46,907 nucleotides of DNA. It comes from Bryobacteraceae bacterium. GTDB taxonomy: Bacteria > Acidobacteriota > Terriglobia > Bryobacterales > Bryobacteraceae. Position numbers and translations under genes: made by a program. Below the pieces are notes generated by a model. It had not been told where the DNA came from. It saw only the letters and a program-made list of their open reading frames with translations, and made no database searches. This document shows positions 17,232 through 24,553 of this stretch, in pieces (the first letter of the stretch is position 1; every line of letters starts with the position of its first letter). Where the stretch lies: the NCBI GenBank assembly GCA_025980665.1, contig JAICXC010000030.1, positions 1 through 46,907 on the forward strand. Reading direction: 5' to 3'.

Positions 17232-18776
17232 CTACTGAATTACCTGGAACAGGTCTTGCGGCACGGCTTTCGCGCGTGGCATTTGCAAGTCCGGCATGGG
17301 GCGGCCGGAGAATAGCTTGCGGCAAGGAATCGCAAGCCAGCGGGCCCACGAGCTCGCCCGTTTCTGACGGGCGCTATCGGTGGCGATGCCCGTGCTGGCG
17401 TACATCTGCCGGTATAGCTTTGAGATAAAGACGAACGCCAGGCGCGCCCGCAGATGGGGCGTACAACGCGACCGCTTCCACACGGAAGAGAAGCTATAGA
17501 ATCGATCCCATACACGCTGCGTACGCGCTCGCATCTCCTCGGAATTCATGGTGGGATGCGGCATGAACATCTTCGGCCGCTTGTGAGCGGGAATCAGCCA
17601 GTAGCGGGTGAGAGGGATTCCGTCCACCTTGGCCACATCGTCGCCCTGCGCTTTTTCCCATTTTTCGAAGTCGACTGTACCCGGAAACGGGGTCAGCATG
17701 ACGAACTGCGCGAAGGTGAGACCGGCCTTCTGCGCCAAATCTTGCGTGGCATCGAACGTATCCGGACGATCGCTGGGCAGGCCGAAGATGAACGAACCGA
17801 GAACATGCACACCGTGGTCGGAGAACGTCCTGAGCTGCTTCACCAGCTTGTCGCCAGAAAGGTTGAAATCCTTATAGACCGTTTTTAATCCTTCGGGGGT
17901 AACGGCCTCGACGCCGACTAGAGCGCCTCTGATCCGGGCTTTCTTCATGGCATCCAGAAAGCTCGTATCTTCCGCAGCCTCCATCGTAATCTGCGTGAAG
18001 AAGGTCATGTCCTGCGGCAGCGCCGACAGCCGTTCCATCAGCTCGAAGCGCTCCTGGCGCATGGCTTCCAGTTGATCGACTCGAACCTGATTATTCTGGC
18101 GCTTCGCATTGGCGATGTCGGTCATCGTGACCGGATAAAAATTGTCGTCCGCCAAGGCGATGAACCGGAACCCCCGGCGGCGCAGTTCCACGATCTCTTC
18201 GATAACCGGGTCGGTCGCGCGCTGGCGGGGCCGCTGTCCGTCGGTTCGCCAGACCGAACAGAAGGAGCAGTGCTTGGCGCATCCGCGCACGGTCTGCACC
18301 GATGCCCACATATAGCTATTCGGCGGTAGCAAATCCCAGCGGGCTTGTTTGAACTCCCCGGCTTCCACCCGTCCGCCGTTATAAATCCGCTCCGGGGTTC
18401 CCGCGGCGCAATCCCGAATGACGTGGTTCCAAACGACATCGCCATCGCCCTTTACCACCACGTGCGCGCCACCGCGCTCAAACGGCTCCTCCGAGTAGAG
18501 CGTGGAATGGATCCCGCCGAACACGACCCAGGCGCCCCGTTCCCGCACTGCCCGTCCCACCTCGTATCCTCGCAAGGCGTTACCGGTGTGGATACCGATG
18601 CCAACGACGTCACCGGGCTTAATCCGCTCCAGATCAAGATGCTCCAATGTTTCATCGCAGATTTCGGGGTCGCCGAACGACCCATCCGTCGCGGCGGCTA
18701 GCACATACAGCCATCGTGGAGTGATGACGGCAGTCCCGAATGCGGTATCGCTTGGATTAACTAGGTGAATACTCAT
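17232..18776 (-). CDS. B12-binding domain radical SAM protein
   Basis: A 514-residue protein with an N-terminal cobalamin-binding Rossmann domain (about 1-140; motif region VVFGGIHSTLYSEEP) and a central radical SAM domain with the cluster motif CAKHCSFC at about residue 170, followed by the expected substrate and SAM contacts (GALVGVEAVTPEGL, HVLGSFIFGLP). The C-terminal ~110 residues are basic and family-specific. Such enzymes carry out methylations or rearrangements on lipids, cofactors or natural products; the substrate is not evident. I chose ATG 18776, preceded by AGGTGG; a GTG at 18845 would overlap the mgtA stop as GTGA but adds 23 non-conserved residues. It lies directly behind mgtA on the same strand. 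Confidence 0.82.
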   Translation of the reverse strand: MSIHLVNPSDTAFGTAVITPRWLYVLAAATDGSFGDPEICDETLEHLDLERIKPGDVVGIGIHTGNALRGYEVGRAVRERGAWVVFGGIHSTLYSEEPFERGGAHVVVKGDGDVVWNHVIRDCAAGTPERIYNGGRVEAGEFKQARWDLLPPNSYMWASVQTVRGCAKHCSFCSVWRTDGQRPRQRATDPVIEEIVELRRRGFRFIALADDNFYPVTMTDIANAKRQNNQVRVDQLEAMRQERFELMERLSALPQDMTFFTQITMEAAEDTSFLDAMKKARIRGALVGVEAVTPEGLKTVYKDFNLSGDKLVKQLRTFSDHGVHVLGSFIFGLPSDRPDTFDATQDLAQKAGLTFAQFVMLTPFPGTVDFEKWEKAQGDDVAKVDGIPLTRYWLIPAHKRPKMFMPHPTMNSEEMRARTQRVWDRFYSFSSVWKRSRCTPHLRARLAFVFISKLYRQMYASTGIATDSARQKRASSWARWLAIPCRKLFSGRPMPDLQMPRAKAVPQDLFQVIQ

Positions 18777-18841
18777 GGGCCCACCTAGTGTATCAGCTAG
18801 GGCTAGGGCCATATCCCTAGAAACGGCCCGACCACCCATCT

Positions 18842-21406
18842 TCACAGCAACGCGTGACGGCGATAGAACCAGGACTTAACCACCTGTACGACTAAAAGAT
18901 AGGTGACCGCCAGGAGAGCAATGGCACCCACCAATGACGGAGGGAGCGACGTAAACTGTAGCAATCTGCCCAACGGCGTATAGGGCAGTATCCCGGCAAC
19001 CGCCACGATCGCGCAGACTGCTGCCATCAGCGATCTACTGGGCTGGCTCTTCAGAGGGTTGCCCGCTGTCCGGATCACAAAGACGACCAGCGTTTGCGTA
19101 GCCAGCGATTCGACAAACCAACCGGTGTGAAATAGCGGTGCATTCATTGAAGCGTGAAACACCCAGAGAAGCACTGCGAACGTGAGGAAATCGTAGATGG
19201 AGCTGATGGGACCTATGATCATCATGAACTGGCGAATGAACGCAATCCGCCATCGTTTTGGGCGATGCAGGAGAACGGGGTCCACGTTGTCGCTGGGAAT
19301 GCTGATCTGCGAAACGTCGTAGAGAAAGTTATTGAGCAGGATCTGCGTCGGCAGCATTGGCAGGAACGGCAGGAATAGCGATGCTGCGGCCATGCTGAAC
19401 ATATTCCCGAAGTTCGAGCTGGTTCCCATGACGATATATTTCATGATGTTGGCGAAACACCGTCGCCCCTCGATAATCCCGTCGTTCAGGACGGCCAGAT
19501 CTTTTTCGAGCAGGATGATTTTCGCGGCGTCCTTGGCGACCTCCACGCCGTTCATGACCGAAATGCCGACGTCCGCGGTATGCAGCGACGGAGCGTCGTT
19601 AATCCCATCGCCGATGTACCCCACCACGTGCCCTCGTGCTTTAAGGGCGATGATGACCCGGTTTTTCTGTTCCGGCGATACCCGTGCGAAGATAGCGCCA
19701 TTCTCCGCCTGGACGGCCAGCGCCGCGTCATCCATGGCGTCCACCTGATCGCCGACGACGATACGGTCCGTTTTCAGCCTCACGTCCTGGGCGATCTTCT
19801 GGGTCACATACTGGTTGTCGCCGGTCATAATGACCACCGAGACGCCATTCCGCTGGAGCTCTTCGAGAACCGTGGGAATCCCTTCCTTGGGCGGATCCAG
19901 GAAAGCGGCGAAGCCGGCCAGCGTCAGGTCCTGCTCGTCCGCCGTCGTATAGGCGTCCTGCTTGTCAACCTTCCGAACGGCGACGCCCAGAGCGCGGAAC
20001 CCGCCGGCGCTCAACTTCTGGAATGTATCGGCAGCCTGAGTTCGCCGGCGTTCGTCGAACGATTGAGGCGACCCGTCGATCATCACGGTCTGGCAGATAC
20101 TGAAGATGCTCTCGGCCTCCCCTTTGGTAATCAGGAGGCATTCGTCGCCCTGTTGTGGGTCGGTGTGATGCACGACCACGGAAAGGCGTTTGCGGTTAAA
20201 GTCGAAAGGAATTTCATCCAGCTTCTGGTATTCCACGGCCTTAGGGCGCTCGTGCTTCAATACGGCATCGTCCAGGGGACTCTTGATGCCCGCCTGAAAG
20301 AGGCTATTCAGGTAGATGAACCGCAGGACATCGTCGTCGTCCTTCCCTTGCACGTCTACATGCCGGTCGAGTTCGATCTCGCCTTCGGTCAACGTGCCCG
20401 TTTTGTCGCTGCACAGGATCTCGATACTTCCGAAATCCTCAATGGCGGAAAGTTGCTTGACCAGCACTTTCTTCTTGGTCATCCGCCGGGCTCCCTGAGC
20501 TAGTGTGACCGTGATGATCATCGGCATCATCTCTGGTGTCATTCCGACCGCCAGCGCTACTGAAAAAAGGAACGACTCCAGGATCGGCCGGTGAAACGCG
20601 ATATTCACCAGCAGGACGAACAGCACCAGCATCATGATCACTCGGGTGATCATCAGCCCGAAGTGACGGATCCCCCGGCCAAACTCCGTCTCAGGCGGCC
20701 GGGCGGCCAGCCTCTGGGCAATCTCGCCGAAGGCAGTGTTTTTTCCGGTGCAGGCGATCACAGCCGTGCCGATTCCCGTCTGCACCGCAGTGCCCATAAA
20801 GACGCAGTTGCTCGCCTCCGCAATGCCGTGTTTACCGGTGGGCAGATCGCCACAGGTCTTCTCGACGCACAGCGATTCGCCCGTGAGCGCGGATTCGCGC
20901 ACTTGCAGATCTTTGACCGAAAGCAGACGAGCGTCCGCCGGCACCAGATCCCCGGCGTTCAGGCGGATGACATCTCCGGGCACCAGATCCGCCACCGGCA
21001 TTTCCTGCTCTCGCCCGTCACGAATGACTGATGCAGTGGTCGCGACCTGCTTGCGAATCTGCTCAATGGCGTGCTGTGCCTGAAACTCCATAAAGAAGTT
21101 CAGCAGCACGCTGAGCAAGACCATCGAGATGATGATGAGGCCGCCGACCGAGTCCCCTAGCGCGATCGATATGCCGCTAGCCACCAGAAGGATAACGACC
21201 AGAGGATTGATCAAGAAGCGGAGAAGACTGATCAGCCCCGCGAAGCGGGACTCTCTCACCAGGCTGTTCGGGCCGTATTGACGGAATCGAATCAATGCCT
21301 CGCCCGCAGTCAAGCCTGCCGGCGTCGCCTGAAGCCTATTCAGCAACTCAGGCTGAGGCGTGTCCCAAAACTCCTTGGAGGAGGTGGCTGATTGGTCCGT
21401 CTGCAC
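18842..21406 (-). CDS. mgtA: Magnesium-translocating P-type ATPase
   Basis: An 854-residue P-type ATPase (type IIIB) that imports Mg2+ at the expense of ATP. Motifs: the A-domain TGES at 175-178, the phosphorylated Asp334 in CSDKTGTLT, helix 4 with VGMTPEMMPMI (typical of MgtA/MgtB rather than Ca2+ pumps), the nucleotide-binding KGEAE segment, and the hinge GDGINDAPSL. The start is GTG with AGGG just upstream, placed in a small hairpin. It follows three small genes on the same strand (52, 60 and 65 residues) by 63 bases and may form a unit with them and with the radical SAM gene. Confidence 0.92.
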   Translation of the reverse strand: MQTDQSATSSKEFWDTPQPELLNRLQATPAGLTAGEALIRFRQYGPNSLVRESRFAGLISLLRFLINPLVVILLVASGISIALGDSVGGLIIISMVLLSVLLNFFMEFQAQHAIEQIRKQVATTASVIRDGREQEMPVADLVPGDVIRLNAGDLVPADARLLSVKDLQVRESALTGESLCVEKTCGDLPTGKHGIAEASNCVFMGTAVQTGIGTAVIACTGKNTAFGEIAQRLAARPPETEFGRGIRHFGLMITRVIMMLVLFVLLVNIAFHRPILESFLFSVALAVGMTPEMMPMIITVTLAQGARRMTKKKVLVKQLSAIEDFGSIEILCSDKTGTLTEGEIELDRHVDVQGKDDDDVLRFIYLNSLFQAGIKSPLDDAVLKHERPKAVEYQKLDEIPFDFNRKRLSVVVHHTDPQQGDECLLITKGEAESIFSICQTVMIDGSPQSFDERRRTQAADTFQKLSAGGFRALGVAVRKVDKQDAYTTADEQDLTLAGFAAFLDPPKEGIPTVLEELQRNGVSVVIMTGDNQYVTQKIAQDVRLKTDRIVVGDQVDAMDDAALAVQAENGAIFARVSPEQKNRVIIALKARGHVVGYIGDGINDAPSLHTADVGISVMNGVEVAKDAAKIILLEKDLAVLNDGIIEGRRCFANIMKYIVMGTSSNFGNMFSMAAASLFLPFLPMLPTQILLNNFLYDVSQISIPSDNVDPVLLHRPKRWRIAFIRQFMMIIGPISSIYDFLTFAVLLWVFHASMNAPLFHTGWFVESLATQTLVVFVIRTAGNPLKSQPSRSLMAAVCAIVAVAGILPYTPLGRLLQFTSLPPSLVGAIALLAVTYLLVVQVVKSWFYRRHALL

Positions 21407-21411
21407 TAGGC

Positions 21412-21429
21412 CCTGCTAACGATAGCAAG
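21412..21429 (-). promoter_or_regulatory. Hairpin covering the mgtA Shine-Dalgarno
   Basis: On the minus strand CTTGCTA (21429-21423) and TAGCAGG (21418-21412) form a 7-bp stem with one G-U pair around the loop TCGT. The 3' arm runs into the AGGG that would serve as the ribosome binding site for the GTG at 21406, so folding could limit mgtA translation. The stem is short; this is a weak prediction. Confidence 0.3.
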
Positions 21430-21469
21430 TCCTAAGGCAATACGCTGGGTGTCAGGTCCCCTCGGCCCT

Positions 21470-21628
21470 TCAAAGAACTCGTCTGCGGGTAACGAGAACC
21501 ACTAACAGAATGATTAGCAGAAGACCGACGCCGCCGCTCGGATAGTATCCCCATCCGGTGCTGTAAGGCCAAGTCGGAAGCAGACCTAAGAGCACCACGA
21601 GCAGTAGTAACGCCAATAGAAGATTCAT
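21470..21628 (-). CDS. 52-residue membrane microprotein, DUF3309-like
   Basis: Translating the minus strand from ATG 21628 gives a 52-residue protein: hydrophobic N-terminal helix (MNLLLALLLLVVLLGLLP), a central TWPYSTGWGYYPSGGVG stretch, a second hydrophobic helix, and the basic end TRRRVL before TGA at 21472-21470. The TWPYS-GWGYYPSG centre is the hallmark of DUF3309 small membrane proteins. The start overlaps the stop of the upstream 60-residue gene as ATGA, indicating coupled translation. The function is unknown. It is 63 bases upstream of mgtA and may be cotranscribed with it. Confidence 0.82.
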   Translation of the reverse strand: MNLLLALLLLVVLLGLLPTWPYSTGWGYYPSGGVGLLLIILLVVLVTRRRVL

Positions 21629-21807
21629 GCTGCGCTCTCCAACAGACTTTCCAAACGGCTTACGCGCTCGTCCAGCGACCTTAGCGAGGCGAGGAATCGT
21701 CCGCTGTCCGCCGGTCCGGACAACTTCCGATACATGCCTTCCAACGCTGCTTCTGTCTCATGCACCTTGCGGAGTTCCGCCAATACCGTGCGCTCAAGCT
21801 TGCTCAT
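21625..21807 (-). CDS. Small coiled-coil protein, unknown function
   Basis: A 60-residue, entirely helical, charged protein starting MSKLERTVLAELRKVHETEAALEG and ending in a heptad-like SLRSLDERVSRLESLLESA segment. A very strong Shine-Dalgarno (AAAAGGAGGTG) lies seven to eight bases before the ATG at 21807, which supports this start over the longer open frame to 21906. Its stop overlaps the DUF3309-like start by four bases. I do not recognise a family; the coupled membrane microprotein suggests the two act together. Confidence 0.7.
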   Translation of the reverse strand: MSKLERTVLAELRKVHETEAALEGMYRKLSGPADSGRFLASLRSLDERVSRLESLLESAA

Positions 21808-21991
21808 TTTTCCCACCTCCTTTTGAGTACTGAGTACGATTCCCGAATTCGGAGGTAGCACTGCAGGTTCGATGCCAGTCTTTATCTTGTCGCCGAACAA
21901 ATTCAAAATCAGCGAGTTGTAGCCGCATTGTCAACAATTTCGGATACCGCTCAACACGCAAATATTGCACGATCCGTTTTTTGGTGGTCAT
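21794..21991 (-). CDS. Possible 65-residue basic protein
   Basis: An open frame starting MTTKKRIVQYLRVERYPKLL, basic in its first half, with GGGGAGGAT eight bases before the ATG at 21991. Its last codons read through the Shine-Dalgarno of the next gene and overlap its start by 14 bases. The strong ribosome binding site is the main support; the C-terminal half (RTQYSKGGGKNEQA) looks unconserved. I recognise no family. It may be a short leader ORF whose translation affects the downstream microprotein genes. Confidence 0.42.
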   Translation of the reverse strand: MTTKKRIVQYLRVERYPKLLTMRLQLADFEFVRRQDKDWHRTCSATSEFGNRTQYSKGGGKNEQA

Positions 21992-22094
21992 AAGGCATCC
22001 TCCCCGGTAGGCTTAGCATCTACAAGATTGCGCAGTACTAATAGGCTTAACGGGACCGTTTAGGTTGGCCACCAAAGTGCGAATACTTACTGTC

Positions 22095-22547
22095 ATGCCG
22101 GAGAGCGCAAAGATAGTGCTTCTCGGAGACTTTTCGAACCAGCGCCTCGATATTGCCATGATCGCACGCGACTTCGGCTGGTCCACGGTCAGGGCGTCCG
22201 ATCTGTCAGAACTCCCAGAGCTTGGCCAGTCAGAAACCGTCGTCGCCGTTCTCATTCAGGCCCGTTGGCTCGGTCTGCCTTGGGCGGAAGCCCTGCACGC
22301 CGTCCGAGAAGCGCTCCCGCACGCGCGAGTCATCTTATGCCACCGCGTCGACCAGGCTCATTCGCGGGGTGAAATGGTAGATGCCGGAGCTTTTGAAGTG
22401 CTCCTGTCACCGCTGGCCTACTCTGAAGTCCGCCAAGCCCTTGGATTCGTCTGGGCTGATAGGATTACCCCAACCCACCAAGCTCCAGCTACCGCCAAGA
22501 AACTAAGCTCTATCGATGGAACTGTACGGCATGTGGGTGCTGCTTAA
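22095..22547 (+). CDS. Degenerate response-regulator receiver protein
   Basis: A 150-residue protein that threads onto the receiver fold: IVLLGDF (strand 1), VVAVLIQARWLGLPWAEALHAV (strand 3 and helix 3), ARVILCHRV (strand 4) and DAGAFEVLLSPLAYSEVRQAL (strand 5 and helix 5). The phosphoacceptor Asp at the end of strand 3 is absent, the usual Thr/Ser is lost, and the Lys of K-P is replaced by Ser, so classical phosphorylation is unlikely. There is no output domain. ATG 22095 has no Shine-Dalgarno; a TTG at 22065 is an alternative adding ten residues. It diverges from the microprotein genes and overlaps the convergent membrane-protein gene by 45 bases. Confidence 0.62.
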   Translation: MPESAKIVLLGDFSNQRLDIAMIARDFGWSTVRASDLSELPELGQSETVVAVLIQARWLGLPWAEALHAVREALPHARVILCHRVDQAHSRGEMVDAGAFEVLLSPLAYSEVRQALGFVWADRITPTHQAPATAKKLSSIDGTVRHVGAA

Positions 22548-23216
22548 AGAACCCCGCAGGAACGATCCCAGACTGATTGCTTCGCCCGCGACGAAGAGCC
22601 ACCAGGCAAAGGGTCGCGGCATATTTCCAGCAATCACATGCCGGAAATCCCAAGTGAACGACAGAATCACCAGCGCTCCTCCCAGTACCAAGCCGATCCA
22701 ATGTCGCCAGCCGATGTCGATAGGACGGCATATCGCCGCCACTCCGCAGCCAATAATCGTAAATGACACGATAACCGGCGCCAGAACCGGGGCCACCCAC
22801 GGAACCGGTAAAAGGAAAAGAAGATCCCAAGTGAACAGCGACGCCGGCCAATCGATCCACAGTTTGAGAAACAGATAAAAGGAGACGTCCCAGACGCCGA
22901 AGGCGATCGACAAGGCAGGCAGCCACAGGGATCGTTCTGCGGTCACCAGCATCGCGGCGGCCGCCAGCATGACGATGGTTGCGGCCTCGCGGATTATCTC
23001 GACGTTCAATAGTAGGGCAGTTTCGGGAGCCTCGGCCACCATCTTTTCGCGATTCACCAGCGGAAATAGATCGCCTGGCGCCCGTCCGGGCGTAAGTCGC
23101 TGGCGCAGCGGTTCATAGAGCGCCCGCAAGTAGATGACAACGGCGGCTTCGACATAACCGAAGGAGATGCCGAACAAAAAGAGTCCGACGACAATTCTTC
23201 GCAGGTGATGCGTCAT
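22503..23216 (-). CDS. Multi-pass membrane protein of unknown function
   Basis: A 237-residue protein with about six hydrophobic segments (for example residues 7-30, 75-105, 112-130, 138-160, 175-195 and 205-225). The loop between helices 1 and 2 is periplasmic-looking and rich in Arg/Pro. I do not recognise a named family. It starts nine bases after the FAD oxidoreductase stop and is the third gene of a cfa-oxidoreductase-membrane protein unit, so a role in modifying or handling membrane lipids is a reasonable guess. Its 3' end overlaps the convergent receiver gene. Confidence 0.7.
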   Translation of the reverse strand: MTHHLRRIVVGLFLFGISFGYVEAAVVIYLRALYEPLRQRLTPGRAPGDLFPLVNREKMVAEAPETALLLNVEIIREAATIVMLAAAAMLVTAERSLWLPALSIAFGVWDVSFYLFLKLWIDWPASLFTWDLLFLLPVPWVAPVLAPVIVSFTIIGCGVAAICRPIDIGWRHWIGLVLGGALVILSFTWDFRHVIAGNMPRPFAWWLFVAGEAISLGSFLRGSLSSTHMPYSSIDRA

Positions 23217-23225
23217 TACGCCCAG

Positions 23226-24542
23226 TTAGTGCCGGCGAACGCACTTCGAATACAGGTCCGGGAAAACTCCGTGAGGGTCATAGGTCTGCTTGAGCTGCGT
23301 GTAGCGCGCCTGGTCGTAGATGCTCCAAAATTCAGTTTCATCGTACCAGGCGCTGGAGTACAGCCCCTTAGCCCCGCCGAGCTCCATCGTCTTGCGTTCA
23401 ATCTTGCGATTGAAGTACCCCTTCTCGTGCGTCGAAGGGATTACGTCCCAGAATCCGAAATTCACGTACATCTGACCGGGTTGCAGCGGGCTCAGATCCC
23501 AGGTACGGACGGAATCTCGCGTCTTGAACGGGCACATCCAGAGCGGCGAGATAGCGATCTCCGAAAGCAGAAAATCGAAGAACTCAGATGCCCTGCCAAT
23601 AGGTATATCCACGTCCTGAATCACCGATTCGGTGCCGCCCGAATCCGGGAGGACGCTATACGAGAGCCGCATGATCCGCTGATAGGTGCGCGAGTTCAAG
23701 GCCCATTTAAACAGCCTTCGTATCGCCGGCTTTTGCACGTGGAAGTGCTTCGAACACCAGAACCAGTCCGTGTCCCAGCGCCAGATGTAGTCTTTCGCCG
23801 TCAGCCAGTCCTCGGGTTTGCGCTGGATGGATTTGTAATAGATGTCCATGTAGGTGTAATCGCTGACCGCAGGGGCATCATCAACGAACTCGCCTTCGGT
23901 CAGGTACATTTCACGGCGCGAAAAAATCGTCCCATCCAGATAATCCACCGCGCTGTTTGCGCGCTCCACGATCCGGGCAAAATAGCTCTCCGGATCGGTG
24001 AAGCGGGTATGGGTCAGACGCACGTACGGCTTGGCTGGGATCAGCCGGACGGTTAGCCCCAGTGCGTACCCCAAGGTTCCATAAGAGTTTGGAAATCCAT
24101 AAAAAAGATCCGGATGCTCCCGGCAGGAACACGTCAACAGGCGTCCATCGCAAAGTAGAATCTCCATCGTTTCTATGGTTTCGTGGACTAGACCGAACCT
24201 AAAAGATGAAGATTCGATTCCCAACCCGCTGACCGCTCCTCCAACTGTAATCGTCTTAAGTTGCGGGACAACAGCGGGTAGCAAGCCATACTTCAACGTC
24301 TGGTCGACCAGGGCTTGGTATGTGATCATGCCCTCGACGTGGGCCGTCATCCGCTCTGCGTCAATAGCCAGGACGCGATTGAAAGACCGCACGTCGATCA
24401 AATGTTTCCCGGCTGGCGCGCGATGGCGGAACAGATTGGAGGTCGACTTCCGCAGACCGATCCGCTTACCCAGCGTTCTGGCCTGGTCGATCTCCGAGGC
24501 GAGGGTTGCGATCCTCCTCTGATGATCCTGCTGCAGATCCAT
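23226..24542 (-). CDS. FAD-dependent oxidoreductase, DHCR24-like
   Basis: A 438-residue flavoprotein with an N-terminal FAD_binding_4 (PCMH-type) domain: LIDVRSFNRVLAIDAERMTAHVEGMITYQALV, then TVGGAVSGLGIESSSFRFGLVHE and GTLGYALGLTVRLIPA. The C-terminal half (about 180-438) carries the aromatic-rich cap seen in delta-24-sterol reductase-like proteins and in the FAD partners of fatty acid methylation systems. ATG 24542 is chosen; the longer frame to 24866 lies inside cfa and encodes nothing family-like. AGGTAGGG lies about ten bases upstream, 11 bases after the cfa stop. Located directly behind cfa, it probably acts on the same unsaturated or methylated acyl chains. Confidence 0.8.
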   Translation of the reverse strand: MDLQQDHQRRIATLASEIDQARTLGKRIGLRKSTSNLFRHRAPAGKHLIDVRSFNRVLAIDAERMTAHVEGMITYQALVDQTLKYGLLPAVVPQLKTITVGGAVSGLGIESSSFRFGLVHETIETMEILLCDGRLLTCSCREHPDLFYGFPNSYGTLGYALGLTVRLIPAKPYVRLTHTRFTDPESYFARIVERANSAVDYLDGTIFSRREMYLTEGEFVDDAPAVSDYTYMDIYYKSIQRKPEDWLTAKDYIWRWDTDWFWCSKHFHVQKPAIRRLFKWALNSRTYQRIMRLSYSVLPDSGGTESVIQDVDIPIGRASEFFDFLLSEIAISPLWMCPFKTRDSVRTWDLSPLQPGQMYVNFGFWDVIPSTHEKGYFNRKIERKTMELGGAKGLYSSAWYDETEFWSIYDQARYTQLKQTYDPHGVFPDLYSKCVRRH

Positions 24543-24553
24543 AAGACGCAACC

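Noticed and set aside
19580..20503. 307-residue plus-strand open frame
   Set aside because: Antisense to the mgtA coding region with all its P-type ATPase motifs; no Shine-Dalgarno and no recognisable domain.
22065..22080. GG-N10-GC sigma-54-like motif before the receiver gene
   Set aside because: The -12 box is poor (GTGCG) and GC-rich DNA gives several such hits by chance; not listed as a promoter.
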